NCBI GenBank assembly: GCA_020632475.1
Contig: JACKFM010000003.1
Location: 124,001-188,000, forward strand
Source: Candidatus Omnitrophota bacterium
GTDB lineage: Bacteria; Omnitrophota; Omnitrophia; Omnitrophales; Aquincolibacteriaceae
Direction of reading: 5' to 3'
Length of the DNA stretch: 64,000 nt
Shown here: positions 57,939 to 64,000 of the stretch, in pieces
Layout: each line of letters starts with the position of its first letter
Position numbering within the stretch: the stretch's first letter is position 1
The notes under the pieces: generated by a model
Seen by the model: the letters and a program-made list of their open reading frames with translations, nothing else
Databases searched by the model: none
What the model was told of the DNA's origin: nothing
Made by a program: the position numbers and the translations under genes

Positions 57939-59702
57939 ATGAAGACCGTCCAACGGAAGAAAAAAAATATAAAATCAAAAGCCTCTGCGAGCTCAAAAAA
58001 AGTGCTTAGACGGGCCGCTGCCGCTTCACGGAAAAAAATGCCCCGCAAGACCGCCGTCAAACCGAAAAAAACATCCCGTAAGGTTTTGGAAAAGGGTAAG
58101 AAAAAGGTTTCGGTTCAAAAAGAAGTTAAAGTCAAAAAACTCAGCTACCAAAAGTCTATGGATAAGTTATTGGCCGAAGGAAAAAAGACCGGTCAGGTGA
58201 CTTATAAGCAAATTCAAAAGTTCTTGCCTGCAAAAATCACGACCTCGGAAAAAATTGAAGAGGTCCTAAAGATTCTTGATCAGCATAAAATCAAAGTTGC
58301 GACGGATGATTTAAGTGCGGATAAATTAAACGGAGCCCAGAATGGCCGTGAACCTGAAACCAAAAAGGCCAAGCCGGCAGAATCCAAAGTTGCCATTTTA
58401 GAGTACGAACGCTCACGGATGGATGATCCGGTCCGTATGTATCTGCGGCAGATGGGACAGATTCCCTTGCTGACCCGTCAGGAAGAGATTGATCTTGCCA
58501 AGCGGATTGAGGCAGCCGAAGATGACTTGAAAAAAGCCGTTTATGAAATGAAGGCTATGCGCCAGGAGGTTCTAGAGTTAGGCCGCAAGATCCTGGCTGA
58601 TGAGGTCAATCTCGAGTCGATTCTGGAGGGTGATCAAGAGTCCAATATCAATTTGACCAAGCGCAAATTCAAATCATTAATTCAGAAACTTCGGGCATCC
58701 AGAAAAAATACCAATGTGGTTGATTTGTTGATGCAGTTTAATCTGAATATTGCCATTGTTGAAAAGATTATTGCGAATTTGAGAGCAAAACTCTATGAGT
58801 TGCGCCAGAATCGCGATGAAATTGTGAAGCTGAAGCGCAAAAAGGCCAAAAGTCAAATGAGTGAACTGGAGGCTAGAAATAAACAGATTATTGTCGAATT
58901 TAGCGAGTCTGAAAAAGACGTTCTGGACGCTTTTAAAACCATCATAAAAAAAGAACGGGTCTTGGAGCAGGCCAAAAAAGCACTTGTGGCGGCCAATCTC
59001 CGTCTGGTGGTCAGCATTGCCAAAAAATATACTAATCGCGGTTTGTCTTTTCTGGATCTGATTCAGGAAGGTAACATTGGTTTAATGAAGGCCGTCGATA
59101 AGTTTGAATATAAGCGTGGTTATAAGTTTTCAACCTATGCAACCTGGTGGATTCGTCAGGCCATTACACGTTCAATTGCCGATCAAGCCCGTACGATTCG
59201 TATCCCGGTGCATATGATCGAAACCATTAATAAGTTTTTCAGGGCTTCCAGGCACCTTGTGCAGGAAACGGGGCGTGAACCGACGCCTGAAGAAGTCGCC
59301 CAGGTGATGAAAATGCCCGTGGATAAGGTTAAGGCAATCCTTAAGATCGCTCAGGAGCCGATTAGCCTTCAAACACCGATCGGAGACGATGGAGATACTA
59401 ATTTTGGGGATTTTATCGAAGATAAGTCTGCCGTATCTCCTGCGAATGCGACGGCCTATAGCATGCTGAAAGAGCAGATGGACGATGTTCTGTTGAGTTT
59501 GAATGAGCGTGAAGAGAAAGTTTTACGTTTGCGGTTTGGTATCGGAGACGGTTATCCACGTACCCTTGAAGAGGTTGGCCAGATTTTTAATGTGACCCGT
59601 GAGCGTGTGCGTCAGATTGAAGCCAAGGCCTTGCGTAAATTGCGGCATCCTACCCGCGCACGCAAACTTAAGAATTTCCTTGATATCAAATTAAGCGATT
59701 AA
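57939..59702 (+). CDS. rpoD: primary RNA polymerase sigma factor (sigma-70)
   Basis: The housekeeping sigma factor, 587 residues. An unusual Lys/Arg-rich segment fills about 1-65. Region 1.1 follows (about 68-115), then region 1.2 (MYLRQMGQIPLL), a non-conserved region, region 2 (LRLVVSIAKKY through FSTYATWWIRQAI, which recognises the -10 box), region 3, and region 4 with the helix-turn-helix TRERVRQIEAKALRKLR. All conserved parts are intact. The near-consensus promoters elsewhere in the window agree with a canonical sigma-70. The start at 57939 has no ribosome-binding site; a shorter start at 58038 is possible. Confidence 0.97.
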   Translation: MKTVQRKKKNIKSKASASSKKVLRRAAAASRKKMPRKTAVKPKKTSRKVLEKGKKKVSVQKEVKVKKLSYQKSMDKLLAEGKKTGQVTYKQIQKFLPAKITTSEKIEEVLKILDQHKIKVATDDLSADKLNGAQNGREPETKKAKPAESKVAILEYERSRMDDPVRMYLRQMGQIPLLTRQEEIDLAKRIEAAEDDLKKAVYEMKAMRQEVLELGRKILADEVNLESILEGDQESNINLTKRKFKSLIQKLRASRKNTNVVDLLMQFNLNIAIVEKIIANLRAKLYELRQNRDEIVKLKRKKAKSQMSELEARNKQIIVEFSESEKDVLDAFKTIIKKERVLEQAKKALVAANLRLVVSIAKKYTNRGLSFLDLIQEGNIGLMKAVDKFEYKRGYKFSTYATWWIRQAITRSIADQARTIRIPVHMIETINKFFRASRHLVQETGREPTPEEVAQVMKMPVDKVKAILKIAQEPISLQTPIGDDGDTNFGDFIEDKSAVSPANATAYSMLKEQMDDVLLSLNEREEKVLRLRFGIGDGYPRTLEEVGQIFNVTRERVRQIEAKALRKLRHPTRARKLKNFLDIKLSD

Positions 59703-59875
59703 AAGCCCGTTTCTTCTTTTTTGAGTTTTTTCTCACCCGCATCCCAAGAATTCTGTAATCTTTTCAAGCCCTCTGCAAGAATTTTTCCTTTTTTCTCACT
59801 CAATAAATCATGTCATTTGGGCGAAATATGAGTAAAGGGATAATGACGATATTATTGGCTTTTCGGACATGAAAA

Positions 59876-62311
59876 ATGCTTAAAAATCTTTCGCTGGCTC
59901 AACGAATTACGACAGTCTTTTGGATCATCATCTTTTTGGCCGTATTGGCCAATTTTGGGATCCTAAGGTTGTTTCTCGATGCCGCCAAACCACTCGAAAA
60001 AAGACTCCCCCAAGGTTTAGTTCAAATCGAAAAAACTTCTTATCAGGATGAGCAAATCCGCAAGATTCAGTTTTACGACGAGGTTCTTACGGAGGCGATG
60101 TCCTCTTATGTCGCGACTTCCGAACGTAAGTGGAAATACCGGTATCAAGAGCTCCTGGATGAATGGAAGCCGGTGATCCAACAGGCGGTCAGCGACTCCG
60201 TGGGGGATATTAGAAAAACCTTTTTATCGCTGCAGCATACGCGGATGCTTTTGTCCGGACATGAGTTTCAGGCAATGGAATTTGCCGACTCAGGACAGGG
60301 CAAAAAAGCTAAGGATACGATGGAAGGCGTCGTTTATTGGCAGCTTAAACAGGGGATCAAACGTTCAGTCAAGGATTATGCGGATATCCGGGGGCAACAG
60401 GATGAAGAGGGAACTTTTACGATTTCGACCGCGCAGCTCAGACAAATGGTCCGGGAAATGGATACTCACATTTCCAGAACACGCGTCCTGGCGCTTGTTT
60501 TACTTGTGTTTTTTGTCATAGCCTCTTTGGCCACTGTGCAGTGGCTTATACGTCCGGTTCACAATGCATTGAAGGAATTGGACAAAGGCAGTGAAATGAT
60601 TATCGGAGGAGATTTCGGTCATCAAATTATAGTGAATGGCCGTGACGAAATTGCAAGGATCGCTGCGGTCATTAATGGAATGGCCCGTCGCCTTCGTGAG
60701 AAAGGAACGGTGGGCTCTAAGCGGCAGAGCGGGATTAAAGAACCGAGGACGTCTGAACCCAAAATCAAAGAGCAGGATGTTCAGATGGACGCCTTAAAGC
60801 AGGAATTGAAGGCTGCCCATGAGACTTTGAAGGAACAGCTTGTAAAAGTGTCCGAGGAACTTCAGTGGTACCGTTCGACTGTTGAATTCTCATCCGAAGG
60901 ACATCTCGTTATGGATGAATCGGGGGAGATCCGTATCGCGAGCGGAAAAATTCCTGAACTATTGGGTTTTTCGCCTGAAGAACTCATTGGCCGTCCTTTT
61001 GATCAAGTGATTAGAGCCGTTGATGAGAAAAATGAACCCATCCCTTATGTGAGGCGCCCCGTGACACTCGTACTCGCCACAGGAGTTCCCATTGAGGCGA
61101 GTGTACTGTATTTGGATAAAGAAGGAAAAGAGCATCAGTTGTATTCGAAAATTTCTCCTATGATGAAGGAAGGGAAAGTCAGCGGTATTATTGAAGAAAT
61201 AAGCCGGACAGATGTGAAAAAAACAGTTGAGCAGGAGGAGGAATGGTTTATTTCAACCGTAACGCAACGGTTCAAATCGCCGCTGGCGTCGGTTTATGAA
61301 AGCGTTTCGCTCATTTATGATGGCGTTTTGGGCCCGATCGGAGATGAACAAAAGAAATTTCTTTCAGTGCTTCTTGCGGATATTAACCGATTGCAAAACG
61401 ATGTGGAGGATTTTCTTGATTTCACAAAAATGAAATCTGGAAATATTTTTCTGCATAAAGAATTCTTAAATCTGGAAGAATTGGTTAATCTGGCCTGCCG
61501 GGATGTCCGGGAACAGGAAAGCTCTAAAGAGATACGGATATTCGTTTCAGTGGATTATGAACTCCAGCCGCAGATATATGCCGACCGGCAAGAAGTATTA
61601 AATATCCTCACGGCATTAATAGACTGTGTTTTGCGAGCATCCTCCGGCGACACGGTTGAGGTGAAGGTTCAGGCTGATCATGATCAGGCCATTTGTACGG
61701 TTTTTGATCAGAGTGGAGACCTTTGCCAAGAAGACTTAACCCGACTACTTGAGTCTGTTCGTCCCGAAGACCGTGAACGAATTGAATATCCTCGAGGACC
61801 GGAGGGGGGCTCTCTGGCACGGGTCAAAGTTTCTGTTGAACGTCAAGGCGGAAAAATCAGGGCAGGCAGTTTTCCCGGAAAGGGAAAAGGTTTTGAGTTG
61901 ATTTTACCCAGGTTGTCTGCCCGTGATGTTTTTTATGACCACATCTCAAGGGGGCTCCAAAAATCGATCGTAAAATCAAAGCCGCTGGCGGTTATACTGT
62001 TTCGGCTTAAGAAAAATCAAAAGAATGAGGAAATGCTTTCAAGTGAGCTGGTCAATGAAATGCTGGACCAGGTGAAGCAGCTATTGCGCAGTCCTTATGA
62101 CGGGATGGTTCATGCAAATACCGATATCCTTTTTGTTTTGCCCTTGACGGACTTAAAGGCTGCCGGAGCCGTGGCTAAACGGGCGATAAAGGTTTTTAAG
62201 ACTTTTCTGGATAAAGGGAAATACCCCTTTGAACTTGAACATAAAATCGCGGTTTATCCTGAACAGGGGGGGCGGCCTGAGGATCTGCTTTTTTCGGTAG
62301 GGTATATCTAG
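59876..62311 (+). CDS. sensor protein with degenerate histidine-kinase and GGDEF-like domains
   Basis: An 811-residue membrane protein. Membrane segments lie at about 13-32 and 203-224, enclosing a helical periplasmic sensor. A HAMP domain (about 225-278), a PAS domain (about 335-440) and a histidine-kinase-like region follow. In the H-box the expected phospho-accepting His is Gln464 (VTQRFKSPL instead of SHELRTPL). The ATPase region lacks a clear N-box Asn and has a poor G1 box (FDQSGD). The last 150 residues resemble a GGDEF fold without the motif (HANTDILFVLPLTD). It is therefore probably a non-phosphorylating sensor or scaffold. Receiver-domain genes follow. Confidence 0.82.
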   Translation: MLKNLSLAQRITTVFWIIIFLAVLANFGILRLFLDAAKPLEKRLPQGLVQIEKTSYQDEQIRKIQFYDEVLTEAMSSYVATSERKWKYRYQELLDEWKPVIQQAVSDSVGDIRKTFLSLQHTRMLLSGHEFQAMEFADSGQGKKAKDTMEGVVYWQLKQGIKRSVKDYADIRGQQDEEGTFTISTAQLRQMVREMDTHISRTRVLALVLLVFFVIASLATVQWLIRPVHNALKELDKGSEMIIGGDFGHQIIVNGRDEIARIAAVINGMARRLREKGTVGSKRQSGIKEPRTSEPKIKEQDVQMDALKQELKAAHETLKEQLVKVSEELQWYRSTVEFSSEGHLVMDESGEIRIASGKIPELLGFSPEELIGRPFDQVIRAVDEKNEPIPYVRRPVTLVLATGVPIEASVLYLDKEGKEHQLYSKISPMMKEGKVSGIIEEISRTDVKKTVEQEEEWFISTVTQRFKSPLASVYESVSLIYDGVLGPIGDEQKKFLSVLLADINRLQNDVEDFLDFTKMKSGNIFLHKEFLNLEELVNLACRDVREQESSKEIRIFVSVDYELQPQIYADRQEVLNILTALIDCVLRASSGDTVEVKVQADHDQAICTVFDQSGDLCQEDLTRLLESVRPEDRERIEYPRGPEGGSLARVKVSVERQGGKIRAGSFPGKGKGFELILPRLSARDVFYDHISRGLQKSIVKSKPLAVILFRLKKNQKNEEMLSSELVNEMLDQVKQLLRSPYDGMVHANTDILFVLPLTDLKAAGAVAKRAIKVFKTFLDKGKYPFELEHKIAVYPEQGGRPEDLLFSVGYI

Positions 62312-62326
62312 AATCTTGTTAAGCAT

Positions 62327-62419
62327 GAAATGTCGGGTTTCTAGGCACAGGTGTCTGTAGCCATATTGAAACTCAAGTCCGGCATTTCAATATTGACGGA
62401 GCGCTATAGATTCTATAGC
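62327..62419. ncRNA. long hairpin with competing pairing plus a palindrome
   Basis: GAAATGTCGG (62327-62336) pairs with CCGGCATTTC (62379-62388) with one G-U, extended by GTTT/AAAC and by an inner helix GGC-ACAG/CTGT-A-GCC. A competing perfect helix joins ATATTGAAA (62363-62371) to TTTCAATAT (62385-62393). The separate palindrome GCTATAG-ATT-CTATAGC occupies 62403-62419. It lies in the 208-bp gap before the receiver genes; strand and function are unknown. Confidence 0.45.
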
Positions 62420-62519
62420 CCAAATGTCAACAGACCCTAATTTTTTCAGATCTGACAAAACAAAGATAATTAGGTAAACTTTATAGTAAGCAGAAAGAGA
62501 CCAATGTCCGGAGATTGTT

Positions 62520-62939
62520 ATGGCTAATGAGAAGATTCTTTTTGCCGACGATGAAGACAATGTGGTGATTTTAATGCGTCGGCGTTTGGAAAAGTCGGGG
62601 TTTCAGGTGCTGACAGCCTCCAACGGAGTTGAAGCCTTTGATATCCTCAAAAAGGAAAATCCGCAACTGGTGATTCTTGACCAGATGATGCCTCAAATGA
62701 GCGGTTTGGAACTTTGCCGAAAAATGAAATCGGAGGAAAAATTCAAAAATATCCCCGTCATTATTTATACGGCCTCGACAAAAAAGGGGCTTGAAGAGGA
62801 AGTGATTCATTCCGGCGCCACGGGTATTATTTATAAACCCATGGTTGTCGAATTGGTGCAGTTAGCGAAAAAGATTTTAAAAGGAGAATCGATTGATTGG
62901 AATGAGTATCAACCTCCATGGACGGCTGAGGGGAATTGA
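62520..62939 (+). CDS. single-domain response regulator
   Basis: A stand-alone receiver (REC) domain of 139 residues. The acidic pocket ADDED is near the N-terminus, the phosphorylation Asp is in LVILDQMMPQMSG, and the conserved Lys is in YKPM. The short C-terminal tail (about 15 residues) has no DNA-binding or enzyme domain. It follows the degenerate sensor gene by 208 bp. Because that sensor probably cannot phosphorylate, another kinase may act on it. Confidence 0.92.
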   Translation: MANEKILFADDEDNVVILMRRRLEKSGFQVLTASNGVEAFDILKKENPQLVILDQMMPQMSGLELCRKMKSEEKFKNIPVIIYTASTKKGLEEEVIHSGATGIIYKPMVVELVQLAKKILKGESIDWNEYQPPWTAEGN

Positions 62940-62980
62940 TCGGAACACAGGGGGATGTGATATAAAAAGGAAGGGGTTTT

Positions 62981-63349
62981 ATGGCTAAAATTCTCATTAT
63001 TGAAGATCAAAAGGACATTATTAAACTGATTTCTGCCCGTCTTAAAGCCAATGGTTATACGGTCGTAGCCGCGCAAGACGGTCAAATGGGGTTTGATTTA
63101 ATTGCCAAGGAAAAACCGGATTTAGTGATTACGGATATGGCTATGCCGGGGCTGAATGGGAATCTTGTCGTGCGAAAAGTCCGCGAGATGGAAGAGATTA
63201 AAAATATCCCCATCATTATGCTAAGTGCGTTTGTTCATGACAAAACAGGTGAGGGGGTGGAAGTTCCTGCGGATTTTTATATCAAAAAACCTTTTGAGGC
63301 ACCCTTTTTATTGGAAAAGATTAAAGAGCTTCTCGAAAAAAAAGAATAG
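62981..63349 (+). CDS. single-domain response regulator
   Basis: A second CheY-like receiver domain, 122 residues. It has the acidic pair in IIEDQKD, the phosphorylation Asp in LVITDMAMPGLNG, and the Lys in IKKPF. No output domain is present. It lies 41 bp after the previous receiver gene and 15 bp before the next small gene, so all are probably co-transcribed. Confidence 0.92.
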   Translation: MAKILIIEDQKDIIKLISARLKANGYTVVAAQDGQMGFDLIAKEKPDLVITDMAMPGLNGNLVVRKVREMEEIKNIPIIMLSAFVHDKTGEGVEVPADFYIKKPFEAPFLLEKIKELLEKKE

Positions 63350-63364
63350 GAGTGATATTGGCGA

Positions 63365-63655
63365 ATGGCGACACATTTTGAGAAAGATGCTTCGATTCCA
63401 GTGAAAGCAAAAGTTTTTTTAAAGCCGGCCATTAACCGTTTTTTTCGTCAAAAATATACGCGGTGGACAAAACAGGACGTGATGAAAATTATGGATGTGA
63501 CGGAGCTTGAGGCAATACTGATGGGGATTTTAAAAGAATGGGAGTCTCAAGGCTGGATTAAACTGATGAATCAGGGCAATTGTCTGTTTCAGGTTTTGAT
63601 GCTACTGCCTGAAGAAAAACATGATGATGAAAATAACGGGAGCTTTGACGGATGA
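63365..63655 (+). CDS. small protein of unknown function in signalling cluster
   Basis: I do not recognise this 96-residue protein. Its sequence suggests helices; the middle (WTKQDVMKIMDVTELEAILMG) may form a helix-turn-helix-like or small adaptor fold. The C-terminus is acidic. The gene has AGGAG upstream and overlaps the next receiver gene by ATGA. The context suggests a role in the same signalling pathway. Confidence 0.6.
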   Translation: MATHFEKDASIPVKAKVFLKPAINRFFRQKYTRWTKQDVMKIMDVTELEAILMGILKEWESQGWIKLMNQGNCLFQVLMLLPEEKHDDENNGSFDG

Positions 63656-64000
63656 AGATTTTGATTGTTGATGATGACGAAGCGGATATCGAATTAATGA
63701 AAGAGCTGTTGGCTGAGGCCAAATTTTCTGACAAAATTATTGAAGAAGCCAGTACTTCGAAAGATGCTCTGGCAAAGCTTGCTCAAGGGAGTATCCAGGT
63801 CATCCTTTTGGATTTGGGGCTTCCGGACAGCAGCGGACTTGAAACATTAAAAAAAATACGCGATGAATATCCTCAAATTCCGGTCATTATTGTTTCAACC
63901 CTCGAAGATGAGCGTTTGGCGAATGAAGCCGTTCGTATGGGGGCTCATGAGTATCTGATTAAGGGGCAAATTGACGCGACTTTTTTACTGGGAGTGTTGA
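63652..64000 (+). CDS. response regulator, 3' end outside window
   Basis: A third receiver domain begins at the ATG overlapping the previous stop codon and is still open at the right edge after 116 codons. The acidic pocket VDDDE, phosphorylation Asp in VILLDLGLPDSSG and Lys in EYLIKG are present. The sequence ending HEYLIKGQI is typical of receivers fused to a further output module. The missing part may be a PAS, kinase or GGDEF domain. Confidence 0.88.
   Translation, partial: MKILIVDDDEADIELMKELLAEAKFSDKIIEEASTSKDALAKLAQGSIQVILLDLGLPDSSGLETLKKIRDEYPQIPVIIVSTLEDERLANEAVRMGAHEYLIKGQIDATFLLGVL

Overview
The window reads as a chromosome segment of a free-standing Gram-negative bacterium. Envelope genes (lspA, lgt, lpxD, a Wza-type export protein, a predicted outer-membrane barrel ending in Phe) imply two membranes. 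Housekeeping genes (dnaE, dnaG, rpoD, guaA, folE) are intact and densely packed, with many ATGA/TGATG overlaps. The combination of futalosine-type menaquinone genes, a GuaB3-type IMP dehydrogenase homologue, an enormous cysteine-rich exported protein and AT-rich hairpins between genes would fit Omnitrophota or another PVC-like or delta-proteobacterial-like lineage. That placement is inference; no rRNA gene is present to test it. No tRNA, rRNA, CRISPR array, insertion sequence or integrase was seen.

Layout. 1-2575: the end of a DksA/TraR-like gene, then lspA, lgt and an RluD-type pseudouridine synthase. 2579-7374: a quinone block (UbiA-type prenyltransferase, UbiX, MqnA, MqnC, UbiE/MenG) with a RidA-family gene at its end. 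7629-30218: a CPBP membrane protease, a small exported protein of unknown function and then one uninterrupted 20.9-kb gene for a 6970-residue secreted cysteine-rich protein. This is the most unusual object in the window. It begins with a signal peptide and DUF4215-type repeats, continues with 14 tandem copies of a 118-residue unit and then a mosaic of small disulfide modules joined by (Thr-X)n linkers, and ends in more disulfide repeats.

30262-40279: surface-polysaccharide machinery (O-antigen ligase/polymerase-like protein, exported esterase, TPR protein, outer-membrane barrel, Wza-like exporter, Wzc-like tyrosine kinase) with a GGDEF protein on the opposite strand; no glycosyltransferase is present. 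40549-43364: cysteine desulfurase, Mrp ATPase and folE. 43389-45488 (minus strand): a PpiD/SurA-like chaperone and lpxD. 45833-52151: guaB3, guaA and dnaE. 52453-59702: HU, cold-shock protein, rsmE, mtaB, cvpA, dnaG and rpoD. 59876-64000: a signalling cluster with a sensor protein whose phospho-accepting His is replaced, three receiver-domain proteins (the last cut by the window edge) and a small unknown protein.

Recurring themes are loss of metal-ligand cysteines in cytoplasmic proteins (DksA-like, DnaG zinc finger, Mrp), several good sigma-70-type promoters (best: TTGACA-N17-TATGAT before guaB3), and structured intergenic RNA candidates at 34226-34333, 45563-45618 and 62327-62419.
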